Assembly: GCA_016744475.1 (NCBI GenBank)
Contig: JADGEH010000040.1
Span: forward strand, 1 to 38,592
Length of the DNA: 38,592 nucleotides
Direction: 5' to 3'
Source of the DNA: Thiotrichales bacterium
Lineage (GTDB): Bacteria > Pseudomonadota > Gammaproteobacteria > Beggiatoales > Beggiatoaceae
The position numbers were made by a program, and so were the translations under genes. Under the pieces are notes generated by a model that saw only the letters and a program-made list of their open reading frames with translations, ran no database searches and was not told the origin of the DNA. Numbering within the stretch: position 1 is the first letter of the stretch; every line of letters starts with the position of its first letter. Of the stretch, positions 8,800 to 17,204 are shown one piece after another.

Positions 8800-9978
8800 A
8801 TGCTGACACGTTTATCGGTGGCTATATGCCTATTCACTATTTTGTGGTTCCCATTGGATAGTTTTGCGCGAATCAAGCTGACCACTCTGCCCGTGCGCGA
8901 GCGGGTGGAGATTCAATTGGATCATGAAACGACGACTTTGGTAGAAGAAGAACGTTATGTACCGCTGTTAAGAGGAGACAATCAAATTGATTTTGCTTGG
9001 GCCAATACTTCGATTGATCCCGATAGCATTGTGTTTCGTGTGCTTGAACCCGCAGGGGATGCAGTGCAAGTATTGTCAGTGAGTTATCCGCCTAATGAAC
9101 AAGCCTTGGTATGGCATATTAGTGCGCAAAAAACGGCGGCGGCACGGGTACGTATTAGCTATGTACTGAATCATTTAAGTAAAAGTTTTAGCCATCGTGC
9201 GTTGACCGCCACCGACGAACAAAGCTTGCAATGGACGACCGATGTGCGAGTGGATAATCAAGCGAATGAAGCTTTTGAAAATGCGCAAGTTTGGACGGGA
9301 ATTGGAGCGCCGACGAAGATTGATATTGGCTTGAATCAAAGTCAGCAATGGCATCTTACCCAAGTTCAATCGGTGCCCGTAGAAAAAACCTACACCGCCG
9401 ATGTGCAGACGTATGGTTATTTAAAAGAAGCACAGAAAAAGTTAAGCATCCCTATGCATTATGTTTTACACAATAAACGGGATCATCAACTCGGCGATTT
9501 TGCCTTGCCGTATGGGAAAGTCCGAATTTTTCAGAAAGATAGTCAAGGAGGGAGTGCTTTTATCGGGGAAGATTGGGGGGCTTTTACGCCACTTGACGGC
9601 AAGCTCAAGTTATTTCTAGGTACGGCACAAGATGTCGTAGTAAAACGTCATATTGCACAGAGTGAACAACAGCGTGTAGCGGGTCGCTTATTTAATCATA
9701 AGCTGGTGATTAAATATGACATCGAAAATTTTAAAACCCAAGCGGTGACGCTGGATATTGTAGAGAACTTGCGCGAAGTGCGTAATATGGCGCGGGGTTA
9801 CACGGATCGTGATGTGGAATGGGTTTTATTGGATGAGACCACGCTGGGTAAGCCCGATGCGGAAGCTGGAGATTTTGAGCAACTGGTGTTTCATCTGCCA
9901 CTGCCACCGCGTACAGAAGATGGTCAGGCTAAAAAACAAACGGTTGAACTGGCGGTGTTGTTTAAAAATGAATGGTGA
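8800..9978 (+). CDS. Exported DUF4139-like protein
   Basis: 392 aa with an N-terminal signal peptide (residues 1-23, cleaved after DSFA). AGAGG at 8786-8790 precedes the ATG at good spacing. The body is beta-rich with recurrent strand patterns (ISYVLNHLSKSF, LSIPMHYVLHN, LPYGKVRIFQKD, VVVKRHIAQSEQQ, LVIKYDIENFKTQAVTLDIVE split). The closing segment has ERxVxW-like and HLPLPPR elements, typical of the C-terminal half of DUF4139/mucoidy-inhibitor-like proteins. The biochemical role of the family is not established. It is probably periplasmic. It is transcribed divergently from the B12-controlled btuB and converges on serC, so it appears to be a single-gene unit. A possible -10 box TAAAAT lies near 8719. 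Confidence 0.65.
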   Translation: MLTRLSVAICLFTILWFPLDSFARIKLTTLPVRERVEIQLDHETTTLVEEERYVPLLRGDNQIDFAWANTSIDPDSIVFRVLEPAGDAVQVLSVSYPPNEQALVWHISAQKTAAARVRISYVLNHLSKSFSHRALTATDEQSLQWTTDVRVDNQANEAFENAQVWTGIGAPTKIDIGLNQSQQWHLTQVQSVPVEKTYTADVQTYGYLKEAQKKLSIPMHYVLHNKRDHQLGDFALPYGKVRIFQKDSQGGSAFIGEDWGAFTPLDGKLKLFLGTAQDVVVKRHIAQSEQQRVAGRLFNHKLVIKYDIENFKTQAVTLDIVENLREVRNMARGYTDRDVEWVLLDETTLGKPDAEAGDFEQLVFHLPLPPRTEDGQAKKQTVELAVLFKNEW

Positions 9979-9999
9979 TGGATTCGTTCCATCACCATT
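9971..9999. terminator. Hairpin between converging stops
   Basis: Perfect inverted repeat with arms AATGGTGATGGA (9971-9982) and TCCATCACCATT (9988-9999) and loop TTCGT. The left arm contains the last codons and the stop of the DUF4139-like gene, and serC ends at 10008 on the other strand. There is no T run, so it may act as a bidirectional block or mRNA 3' protector rather than a classic terminator. Confidence 0.6.
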
Positions 10000-10007
10000 G
10001 CTGCGCT

Positions 10008-11090
10008 TTAAGCTTTGCGGCGTTCAAAATCTTGCATAAAGTCAATTAAAGCTTGTACTCCGGCTTCAGGCATCGCGTTATAAATGCTGGCGCGCATACC
10101 GCCGACAGAGCGATGCCCTTTCAAAGTTAATAAATGAGCGGCTTTTGCTTCGCTTAAGAAGCTGGCATCTAACTCGCTGTTGGCCAAAGTAAAAGGCACA
10201 TTCATCCAGGAACGATAACGCACATCGACGGGATTGCTATAAAAATCAGATTGATCAATAGCGCTATACAGTGCGTCGGCTTTGCGTTGATTGATCTCCC
10301 CCATCGCCGCCAAGCCGCCTTGTTTTTTCAACCATTGAAACACTAAACCGGCTAAATACCAGGTATATGTCGGCGGTGTGTTGTACATGGAATCGGCATC
10401 TGCGTGGGTGTTGTAATTAAACATAGAGGGGGTTTGCGGTAATACTTCGCCGATTAAATCTTCACGCACAATGACGATAGCCATACCCGCAGGGCCGATA
10501 TTTTTCTGCGCACCCGCATAAATAATCCCGAATTTAGACACATCCAGTGGGCGAGATAAAATCGTGGAAGACATATCTGCCACCAGTGGCACGTCTCCTG
10601 TTTCAGGAATATCTTGGAATTCTAAGCCGCCAATGGTTTCGTTCGGCGTGTAATGCACATAAGCCGCATTAGGATTTAGAGACCAAGTATCGCTATCAGG
10701 AATGGTGCTGAAGTTTTGCGCCGCAGAATCAGCCACTACATTAACTTCACAGTAGCGCTTGGCTTCGCTAATGGCTTTTTTTGACCATTGTCCGGTATTG
10801 AAATAATCCGCAGTACTATTGCCGCGCAATAAGTTCATCGGCACCATGCTAAATTGGCTGGAAGCGCCCCCTTGTAAAAACAAGACCTTATAGTTGCTGG
10901 GTACATTCAATAATTCACGTAAATCCGCTTCTGCTTGTGCTGCAATCGACATGAATTCTTTACCGCGATGGCTCATTTCCATCACATTCATGCCGCTGCC
11001 TTGCCAGTCCAGCATCTCTGCTTGGGCTTGTTCTAAAACGGCGGTGGGCACAGCAGCAGGGCCGGCGCTGAAATTGTAAGCTCTTGACAT
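10008..11090 (-). CDS. serC: Phosphoserine aminotransferase SerC
   Basis: PLP enzyme converting 3-phosphohydroxypyruvate and glutamate to phosphoserine (serine biosynthesis), also used in the PLP synthesis branch in many gammaproteobacteria. 360 aa, the family's usual length. It starts MSRAYNFSAGPAAVPTAVLE, preceded by AAAGGATG on the coding strand. Conserved parts are GxNVMEMSHRGKEF, VLFLQGGASSQFSM, YVHYTPNETIGGLEF and GAQKNIGPAG, with the PLP-binding lysine near residue 195; RHKGLxGGMR-like KGHRSVGGMRASIYNA is near the end. It stands alone, with the 163-nt palindrome upstream and the hairpin downstream. Confidence 0.97.
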   Translation of the reverse strand: MSRAYNFSAGPAAVPTAVLEQAQAEMLDWQGSGMNVMEMSHRGKEFMSIAAQAEADLRELLNVPSNYKVLFLQGGASSQFSMVPMNLLRGNSTADYFNTGQWSKKAISEAKRYCEVNVVADSAAQNFSTIPDSDTWSLNPNAAYVHYTPNETIGGLEFQDIPETGDVPLVADMSSTILSRPLDVSKFGIIYAGAQKNIGPAGMAIVIVREDLIGEVLPQTPSMFNYNTHADADSMYNTPPTYTWYLAGLVFQWLKKQGGLAAMGEINQRKADALYSAIDQSDFYSNPVDVRYRSWMNVPFTLANSELDASFLSEAKAAHLLTLKGHRSVGGMRASIYNAMPEAGVQALIDFMQDFERRKA

Positions 11091-11169
11091 AAATCATCCT
11101 TTCTTTGTGGTTTGCTTTAGAATTTGTCTGCTCAATCGAAGTTGTAGCGAGTCACGTTGGCTTAAAGAT

Positions 11170-11332
11170 TAGACTTGTTGCAAGGGGTATCCATCAACTG
11201 CAAAGGCGTGGATTTTGGCCTCTTTTTCCACTTTTTCTCGTTCAATAGCCCGCTATTCGCCTCAAAAAACCGAAAAAATAGCCTCAAAACCACACCTTTT
11301 CGCTACGATGCCTACCCCTCGCAACAAGTCTA
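11170..11332. repeat. 163-nt full-length palindromic element
   Basis: The ends TAGACTTGTTGCAAGGGGTA (11170-11189) and TACCCCTCGCAACAAGTCTA (11313-11332) are inverted repeats with one mismatch in 20. The inner arms also pair imperfectly: AAGGCGTGGATTTTGGCC on the left against a right arm that reads, on the minus strand, AAGGTGTGGTTTTGAGGC. The centre is the palindrome AATAGC-CC-GCTATT at 11244-11257. It could extrude or be transcribed as one long hairpin. No ORF is inside, consistent with a MITE- or REP-like element. It sits in the 426-bp gap between serC and yqgE; the rest of that gap shows no gene. Confidence 0.8.
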
Positions 11333-11516
11333 TTAACGATTTTTGAGACAACCCCTGTATTTTGCTGAACTGCGGTGACAGCCATCATAGCGGCAAAATT
11401 GTACCTTAATATACGATCAAACCAAGCACTGCGGTGAAGTTATCCGGTTTTAATGCTTAAGCTTTCTGGCCTGTTGTCAGTTGATCATTCCCTACGCTTC
11501 CTTGATACTATCACCC

Positions 11517-12074
11517 ATGCTTGAGACTAACTTAACGAATCATTTTTTGATTGCGATGCCGATGTTGGAAGACCCTAATTTCTTTCACACCCTCACTTAT
11601 ATCTGTTCGCATGATGAACAGGGTGCCATGGGTATCGTGATCAACCGCCCCATGGAAGTGGAATTAAGCGATGTTTTAGCCCACATGGACATTACCGCTA
11701 GTGATTTCAGCGCGGGGATTTTACCTATTTATCAAGGTGGCCCGGTGCAGCCTGAGCGTGGTTTTGTGATACATACACCCGTTGGACATTGGGATGCCAT
11801 GATGCAAACAGGGTCACTAGGCATCACGACTTCACGCGATATTCTAGTGGCCTTAGCTAACGGGGAAGGGCCCGAAAAAACTTTAATTGCATTGGGTTAT
11901 GCGGGGTGGGGCAGCGGACAATTAGAGCGAGAAATGGCGGATAATACGTGGTTAAGTACATTGGCCGATGAACATATTTTATTTGATACACCCGCCGAGC
12001 AACGTTGGCAAGCCGCCGCTTCTAAATTAGGTGTGGATTTGAATTTATTGTCTACCCAGGCAGGACATGGTTAA
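11517..12074 (+). CDS. yqgE: YqgE/AlgH family protein (DUF179)
   Basis: About 185 aa. The start at 11517 (MLETNLTNHFLIAMPML) matches the usual N-terminus of the family; the frame is open further up to 11481 with no support. Hallmarks are NHFLIAMPML, GAMGIVINRPME, QGGPVQPERGFVIHT, ALGYAGWGSGQLE and LFDTPAEQRW. The molecular role of YqgE is not settled. In gammaproteobacteria it is normally the first gene before ruvX and the pyrimidine genes, as here, except that an Rpn-type gene has been inserted between yqgE and ruvX. Confidence 0.93.
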   Translation: MLETNLTNHFLIAMPMLEDPNFFHTLTYICSHDEQGAMGIVINRPMEVELSDVLAHMDITASDFSAGILPIYQGGPVQPERGFVIHTPVGHWDAMMQTGSLGITTSRDILVALANGEGPEKTLIALGYAGWGSGQLEREMADNTWLSTLADEHILFDTPAEQRWQAAASKLGVDLNLLSTQAGHG

Positions 12075-12092
12075 GACTTTGGTACATTGATA

Positions 12093-13157
12093 ATGCAGAT
12101 TGCTAATCCTATTTATGATTCTGTTTTCAAATATTTAATGGATGATAATCAGTTGGCAAAACTTATATTATCAACGATTATTGATGAAGACATCATTGAA
12201 TTAGTTTTTTGCCCTCAAGAATACTCATCGACCATTGATACACCGCGTTTATTAACGGTATACCGTTTGGATTTTGCAGCCCGTATCAAAAATGCTCAAG
12301 GGCAAATACGTCAGGTATTAATTGAAATCCAAAAAGCTAAACTGCCTTCCGACATTATGCGTTTTCGCCGTTATCTTGGTCATCAATACCGCAATCCCAA
12401 TAATACAGCTATTAATGCTAAAGGCGAAAAACAAGCTTTACCTTTATTAACCGTATATTTCTTAGGACATCCTTTAGAACATAGCGAAGCACCCGTCATT
12501 CATGTGCGCCGTAATGCTTATGATGTGACCACTGAACAGCCTCTTAACAGTCAAGAAGTGTTTATTGAAAGCCTCACCCATGATAGTTACATTATTCAAA
12601 TTCCTTTTTTAAAAAGCACGCTACATACCGAAGTTGAAGTTTTGTTGCAAATTTTCAATCAAAAACAAAAGATTTGGGACAATGATCATATTCTTGAGAT
12701 TAAAGAATCCAATATTCCTGACCGTTATCGTCCTATTTTGCGTCGTTTACAGCGAGCAGCCGCAAAGTCAGAATTACAAGATAAAATGGATTTAGAAGAT
12801 GATATTTTAGAAGATTTGCAAGACATGGAACGTCAAATAGAACAAGAACGTACAAAAGTAGAAAAAGAACGAGAAAAAGTAGCACATGAGCGTGCAAAAG
12901 TGGAACAAGCTACCATAGAAAAAGAACAAGCTGAAGCTGATAAAGCCCGTGCAGAAGTAGATAAGAACCGTGCGGAAGTAGATAAAACCCGTGCAGAAGC
13001 CGATAAAAATCGTGCGGAAGCCGATAAAAACCGTGCGGAAGCCGATAAAAACCGTGCGGAAGCCGATAAAAATCGTGCGGAAGCACAAGTAGAACAAGAA
13101 CGTACTGAAAAAGAACGCTTATTAAAATTATTACAACAGGCAGGTATTAAATTCTAA
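12093..13157 (+). CDS. Rpn-like PD-(D/E)XK nuclease/putative transposase-family protein with coiled-coil tail
   Basis: About 354 aa from the ATG at 12093; a TTG two codons earlier is possible. The N-terminus NPIYDSVFKYLMDD, then YRLDFAARI and QVLIEIQKAK, give the D...ExQ(K) core of PD-(D/E)XK nucleases of the Rpn/transposase_31-like group, whose known members (E. coli RpnA) are DNA endonucleases linked to RecA-independent recombination. Activity here is inferred. Residues about 240-345 are a charged coiled coil. It contains seven perfect or near-perfect DKxRAEx heptads encoded by a 21-bp tandem repeat. The gene begins 18 nt after yqgE, and its stop overlaps the ruvX start (TAATG), so it is transcribed and translated with the housekeeping operon. 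It is more AT-rich than its neighbours, which suggests acquisition. Confidence 0.75.
   Translation: MQIANPIYDSVFKYLMDDNQLAKLILSTIIDEDIIELVFCPQEYSSTIDTPRLLTVYRLDFAARIKNAQGQIRQVLIEIQKAKLPSDIMRFRRYLGHQYRNPNNTAINAKGEKQALPLLTVYFLGHPLEHSEAPVIHVRRNAYDVTTEQPLNSQEVFIESLTHDSYIIQIPFLKSTLHTEVEVLLQIFNQKQKIWDNDHILEIKESNIPDRYRPILRRLQRAAAKSELQDKMDLEDDILEDLQDMERQIEQERTKVEKEREKVAHERAKVEQATIEKEQAEADKARAEVDKNRAEVDKTRAEADKNRAEADKNRAEADKNRAEADKNRAEAQVEQERTEKERLLKLLQQAGIKF
12939..13085 (+). repeat. Seven tandem 21-bp repeats inside the Rpn-like gene
   Basis: Units start at 12939, 12960, 12981, 13002, 13023, 13044 and 13065. Each reads GATAAAxxxCGTGCxGAAGxx and encodes DKNRAEA or a close variant. The last four differ by at most a few bases, so copy number can change by slippage without shifting the frame. 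Each unit is one coiled-coil heptad, so changes would lengthen or shorten the coil by whole turns. Confidence 0.9.
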
Positions 13158-13546
13158 TGTCTTATACTTTGGCGTTTGATTATGGGCATAAAAAAATTGG
13201 TGTTGCTATTGGGCAGCGCATTACAAATACGGCTAATCCTTTACAAATTCTACCTTCTTATCGACAAAAACCGCATTGGGATAAAATTACTCAACTGATT
13301 CAAGAATGGCAGCCCGATGATTTAGTCGTCGGTTTACCCTTACATGCAGATGGTTCTGCCAGCCATAGTACATTGGCAGCGCAAAAATTCATGCGGCAAT
13401 TAGAAGGGCGTTATCAGCTACCGGTCCATGCTGTTAATGAAACTTTATCCACTCATGCTGCCGCTGAACGCACAGGTCTTGATGCGGGATTAGATGCGGT
13501 GGCGGCACAAATTATACTGGAAACTTGGTTTGCAGACATCCATTGA
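13157..13546 (+). CDS. ruvX: RuvX/YqgF, Holliday junction resolvase-like / pre-16S rRNA nuclease
   Basis: 129 aa RNase H-fold protein. The family is needed for 16S rRNA 5'-end maturation and was predicted as a Holliday junction resolvase. Visible motifs are LAFDYGHKKIGVAIG (first acidic residue in FDYG), LVVGLPLHADGS, VNETLSTHAA (catalytic E) and [14 protein letters not shown] (last acidic residue). Its ATG overlaps the stop of the Rpn-like gene by one base, and its 3' end overlaps the likely start of pyrR, so the whole block is one operon. Confidence 0.94.
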   Translation: MSYTLAFDYGHKKIGVAIGQRITNTANPLQILPSYRQKPHWDKITQLIQEWQPDDLVVGLPLHADGSASHSTLAAQKFMRQLEGRYQLPVHAVNETLSTHAAAERTGLDAGLDAVAAQIILETWFADIH

Positions 13547-14033
13547 TATTCCTGCGTTGCTTCAACGTATGGCAGAAGAACTTAAGCTTCAGGTGCTAGA
13601 ACAACATCAAGAACCTGTGTTAATGATCGGTATCCACACAGGAGGTGTTTGGGTAGCTGAACAACTCCATCAACGCCTTCACCTCAGTGAGCCATTAGGT
13701 AAACTCAACATCACTTTTTACCGTGATGATTTTTCGCAAATCGGCCTGCATCCTAATGTGGGTGCCTCAGAACTGCCCTATGAGGTTGATCATCGCCACG
13801 TCATTTTAGTCGATGATGTCTTATATACTGGGCGCACTATTCGTGCAGCATTAAATGAACTATTTGACTATGGTCGTCCAGCCAGTGTGACCTTAGCGGT
13901 ATTGGTTGAGCGCAATGGTCGAGAACTTCCCATCCAGGCCGATATTGCCGGTACCCGCTTACAACTGGGTGAACGAGAATACCTCCAATTAGACGGCCCC
14001 AAACCTTTAGCCTTATCCATCCAACAACAATGA
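13530..14033 (+). CDS. pyrR: PyrR bifunctional regulator / uracil phosphoribosyltransferase
   Basis: The start is proposed at a TTG (13530) giving [14 protein letters not shown], which lines up with the usual Pseudomonas-type N-terminus (a short stretch, then ALLxxMA). Alternatives are TTG 13557 and ATG 13569. About 167 aa. Motifs are [24 protein letters not shown], the PRPP-binding loop [35 protein letters not shown] and [11 protein letters not shown]. PyrR homologues regulate pyrimidine genes and may have weak uracil phosphoribosyltransferase activity. It overlaps ruvX by about 17 nt upstream and pyrB by 4 nt downstream (ATGA). Confidence 0.92.
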   Translation: MQTSIDIPALLQRMAEELKLQVLEQHQEPVLMIGIHTGGVWVAEQLHQRLHLSEPLGKLNITFYRDDFSQIGLHPNVGASELPYEVDHRHVILVDDVLYTGRTIRAALNELFDYGRPASVTLAVLVERNGRELPIQADIAGTRLQLGEREYLQLDGPKPLALSIQQQ

Positions 14034-14998
14034 ACAACATTCAATTCGATAATAATCGCCGACTTAAACATTTCATCAGCATTGAAGGGCTTAAACGCGA
14101 TTTTTTGCTGAAAATTCTTAAAGTAGCGCAATCTTTTATCAGCAGCCAAGATCATAAAATTCGTAAAGTGCCATTGCTACGCGGTAAAACGGTGATCAAT
14201 TTATTTTTTGAACCCAGTACCCGTACTCGCACGACCTTTGAAATTGCTGCTAAACGTCTGTCAGCCGATGTGATTAATTTCAACATTAATGCCTCTAGTT
14301 CTAGCAAAGGCGAATCTTTGACGGATATGTTGCACAACCTGGAAGCCATGCATTGCGATATGTTTGTCGTGCGCCATGCTTCCAGCGGTGCGGCTCATTT
14401 TTTTGCTGAACATGTTTCACCCGATACGCATATCGTCAATGCGGGGGATGGTTGCCACGAACACCCAACGCAAGCCATGTTAGATGTTCTGACCATTCAA
14501 CAGCATAAAGGTGACTTTGCACCTTTGCGCGTGGCTATTGTGGGAGATATTCTGCATTCTCGTGTGGCGCGTTCTTTAATTCATGCGCTTAGTACTTTGG
14601 GCGTGATGGAAATTAGAGCCGTCGGACCAAAAACCTTATTGCCGAATAATCTGGAAAATCTTGGCGCACATCCGTATCACAATCTACATGAAGGTATTCG
14701 TGATGTGGATGTGATTGTCATGTTGCGCTTGCAGCGGGAGCGTATGAGCAGTGCCTTGTTGCCCAGTGAACACGAATATTTTCAACAATTTGGCATGACC
14801 CAATCATTGCTGGAAGAAGCTCATCCTGATGCGATTGTGATGCATCCAGGGCCGATTAATCGTGGCGTAGAAATGACTTCTTCGGTGGCTGATTGTCCGC
14901 GTTCAGTGATTTTGCAGCAAGTCAGTAATGGTATTGCCGTGCGTATGGCTGTGATGGCGATTGCGATGGGCGTTCCTTTGTCGGTACCCGAATACTAG
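14030..14998 (+). CDS. pyrB: Aspartate carbamoyltransferase catalytic subunit PyrB
   Basis: Catalyses carbamoyl phosphate plus L-aspartate to carbamoyl aspartate in pyrimidine synthesis. 322 aa. The carbamoyl-phosphate loop is [16 protein letters not shown] near residue 55, and [52 protein letters not shown] and [13 protein letters not shown] follow in order. It starts within the pyrR stop (ATGA). In many gammaproteobacteria a pyrC or inactive pyrC-like gene follows as part of a PyrB complex; here it is absent and the next gene is a TPR glycosyltransferase, so either the partner is elsewhere or the enzyme works alone. Confidence 0.97.
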   Translation: MNNIQFDNNRRLKHFISIEGLKRDFLLKILKVAQSFISSQDHKIRKVPLLRGKTVINLFFEPSTRTRTTFEIAAKRLSADVINFNINASSSSKGESLTDMLHNLEAMHCDMFVVRHASSGAAHFFAEHVSPDTHIVNAGDGCHEHPTQAMLDVLTIQQHKGDFAPLRVAIVGDILHSRVARSLIHALSTLGVMEIRAVGPKTLLPNNLENLGAHPYHNLHEGIRDVDVIVMLRLQRERMSSALLPSEHEYFQQFGMTQSLLEEAHPDAIVMHPGPINRGVEMTSSVADCPRSVILQQVSNGIAVRMAVMAIAMGVPLSVPEY

Positions 14999-15126
14999 AA
15001 TGGGTTGCGCAGGTATGAATCGGTGACAAAAAAGTGGATATAGTTCTGCTTTTTCCGTTCCTTTCAAATGAACGAAACACTCGCTTCCATCCTACTTCTT
15101 TTAGCTACCTTGCTTAAAGCCCTCAC

Positions 15127-15150
15127 CCGTTGATTAACTCCACAACGGGG
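15127..15150 (+). terminator. Possible terminator hairpin after pyrB
   Basis: Arms CCCGTTG (15127-15133) and CAACGGG (15144-15150) with a 10-nt loop. Only a weak T-rich stretch follows, so termination efficiency is uncertain. It lies between pyrB and the first OGT-like gene. Confidence 0.35.
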
Positions 15151-15191
15151 CATCCTTGTTCCCTCATATAGTGGCACTATTCCCTAACCTC

Positions 15192-17204
15192 ATGACTCAA
15201 CAAGCATTGACTTTAGAACAAGCCCTTCAACTCGCAGGACAATGGATTCAAGAACAACGTTTCTCTGAGGCTGAGACGCTGTGTCTACAAATTTTAAAAG
15301 CCCAACCTCAACACGCTGATAACTTGCATTTACTGGCCATTATTACGGCGCAAACTCAACGTCTTGAACTATCGTTGCAATATATTCAGCGAGCCTTGCA
15401 ACAAAACCCTCAACAGGCCACCTTTTATAACACCCAGGGTAATGTCTTACTGGAACAACAATATGAGCAAAAAGCCTTGCTGAGTTTTCAACACGGCTTG
15501 CAACTAAAACCTGATGATGCCTCTTTGCACCGTAATCTGGGTCGGGTTTATCAACAACAACGGGATTATGTCACAGCACAAGAGCATTTTTCTCAAGCTG
15601 TCAGCTTAGCCCCTGCTTTTGTAGAGGCGTGGCTTAATTTAGGTAAAACGCACTACGAATTGAAACAATATTCAGAAGCGTTAGAGGCGTGGGAAACAGC
15701 ATTAAAACTTCGACCCGATAACTTTAAAATTCGACTTCATGTAGGCATGGCTTTGCAGCGTTTAAATCGTGTCACTGAAGCACTCGTGCTGTTTCAAGCA
15801 TTGAGTAGCTTGCATCCCAATCCCTTGGATAGCGATGTGGCTTTGCGAGAAGATTTGATGAAAGTCTGGCAAAACTTGGGCTTAACCTATCTATCGCTGG
15901 GGCAAGTAGAAGCTGCATTACAGGCGTTTATCACGGTGCAGTTGTTAATCCCGGATGATCCAGTGGCTTATCAACATTTATTATGGACATTGAATTTCGT
16001 AACCCCCCCGCGTTGGCAACAACAAGGGGATATTTGCCAAAAATTTAATGCGCTTTGCCAGCATTTAGCCCGCCAGCAAAATATTCCTAAACCCAAACGC
16101 CATTCCCATGCACGTTTACGCATCGGTTATCTTTCCGTCGATTTGCGCGATCATCCTGTGGGTTATTTCATGCAACCCATTTTGCAGCATCATGATCGCA
16201 AACAATTTGAAGTGTTTTGCTATTACCCTAACACGGTGTCCTCAGAACATACTCTGGCCTTGAAAACTTATGTTGAACACTGGGCTGATGTTGGGTCGCT
16301 CAACGATGAGGCTTTGATAGAACACATTTTAGCGGATGAATTAGATATTTTAGTTGAATTGGGAGGGCATACCGAAGGCAGTCATTTGTCTTTGTTAGGA
16401 CATAAACTCGCCCCGATTCAAGTGAGTTATCTGGGCTACCCAAACAGCAGTTGTTTACACAGCATTGATTATCGTATTACCGATATTTACGTATCGCCTG
16501 ATGAACAATCCCCTCATTTTCCAGAGACATTATTACGTTTGCCATTTGCTTATCATTGTTATCAACCTCTGGCATTGTCTCAAGATTTACCTGTAGCTCC
16601 TACGCCTGCATTGCAAAAGGGTTTCATTACCTTTGCATCGTTTAATAATTATGCCAAATTGGGCGATGATATTTTATCCTTATGGGCAGAGGTTTTACGC
16701 TGTTTACCTAATAGCCGTCTACTCATGCAAACGAGTGTTATGGCGGATGCCGATATTCGCCAACAAGTGATACAACGCTTTGTCCAACAAGGAATTCATG
16801 CCGAACGACTTATACTATTGCCGCACACCTCCTTATTAGAACATTTGCAATGCTATCATCAGGTAGATATTTGTTTAGATACTTATCCTTATAATGGTGG
16901 AACGACGACATGTCATGCACTGTGGATGGGCGTGCCCACGTTAAGTTTATGTGGAGAAACCCAATCCAGCCGTATGGGATACAGTATTTTAAGCACCGTG
17001 GGATTAGAGCAGTGGGTGGCTTTTAAGCGCGATGAATTTATTGAAAAAGCTATGGTTTTCAGCGCAGATGTCAGGCAATTACAACAGTTACGCTCAACCA
17101 TGCGTTCGCGCTTACAGGCATCACCTTTGATGGATGCGCAAGGCTTTACTCAAGCAATAGAAGAGTTCTATCGGACTATGTATCAGGACATTGAAAACGT
17201 ATGA
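15192..17204 (+). CDS. TPR-containing O-GlcNAc-transferase-like (SPINDLY/GT41) protein, paralogue 1
   Basis: The start at the ATG 15192 (MTQQALTLEQALQLAGQW) opens directly into the TPR region; the frame is open to a TTG at about 15156. 670 aa. TPRs cover about residues 10-260 (for example ADNLHLLAIIT, AEAWLNLGKTHYELKQY-like units). The GT41 catalytic region follows: LRIGYLSVDLRDHPVGYFM near 307, ILVELGGHTEGSHL, KLAPIQVSYLGYPNSS, DYRITD, TFASFNNYAKL near 482, SLLEHLQCYHQVDICLDTYP (split by function) and GGTTTCHALWMGVPTLSL near 563. Family members transfer a sugar from a nucleotide sugar to Ser/Thr of proteins. It lacks a signal peptide, so it is cytoplasmic. It overlaps the second paralogue by 4 nt. 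Confidence 0.88.
   Translation: MTQQALTLEQALQLAGQWIQEQRFSEAETLCLQILKAQPQHADNLHLLAIITAQTQRLELSLQYIQRALQQNPQQATFYNTQGNVLLEQQYEQKALLSFQHGLQLKPDDASLHRNLGRVYQQQRDYVTAQEHFSQAVSLAPAFVEAWLNLGKTHYELKQYSEALEAWETALKLRPDNFKIRLHVGMALQRLNRVTEALVLFQALSSLHPNPLDSDVALREDLMKVWQNLGLTYLSLGQVEAALQAFITVQLLIPDDPVAYQHLLWTLNFVTPPRWQQQGDICQKFNALCQHLARQQNIPKPKRHSHARLRIGYLSVDLRDHPVGYFMQPILQHHDRKQFEVFCYYPNTVSSEHTLALKTYVEHWADVGSLNDEALIEHILADELDILVELGGHTEGSHLSLLGHKLAPIQVSYLGYPNSSCLHSIDYRITDIYVSPDEQSPHFPETLLRLPFAYHCYQPLALSQDLPVAPTPALQKGFITFASFNNYAKLGDDILSLWAEVLRCLPNSRLLMQTSVMADADIRQQVIQRFVQQGIHAERLILLPHTSLLEHLQCYHQVDICLDTYPYNGGTTTCHALWMGVPTLSLCGETQSSRMGYSILSTVGLEQWVAFKRDEFIEKAMVFSADVRQLQQLRSTMRSRLQASPLMDAQGFTQAIEEFYRTMYQDIENV

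Noticed and set aside
12939..13085. CRISPR-like array
   Set aside because: Units are 21 bp, contiguous without spacers, in frame, and encode heptads of a coiled coil.
12807..13097. Minus-strand frame of repeated FRTVFIG units
   Set aside because: It is the reverse-strand reading of the 21-bp coiled-coil repeat of the Rpn-like gene.
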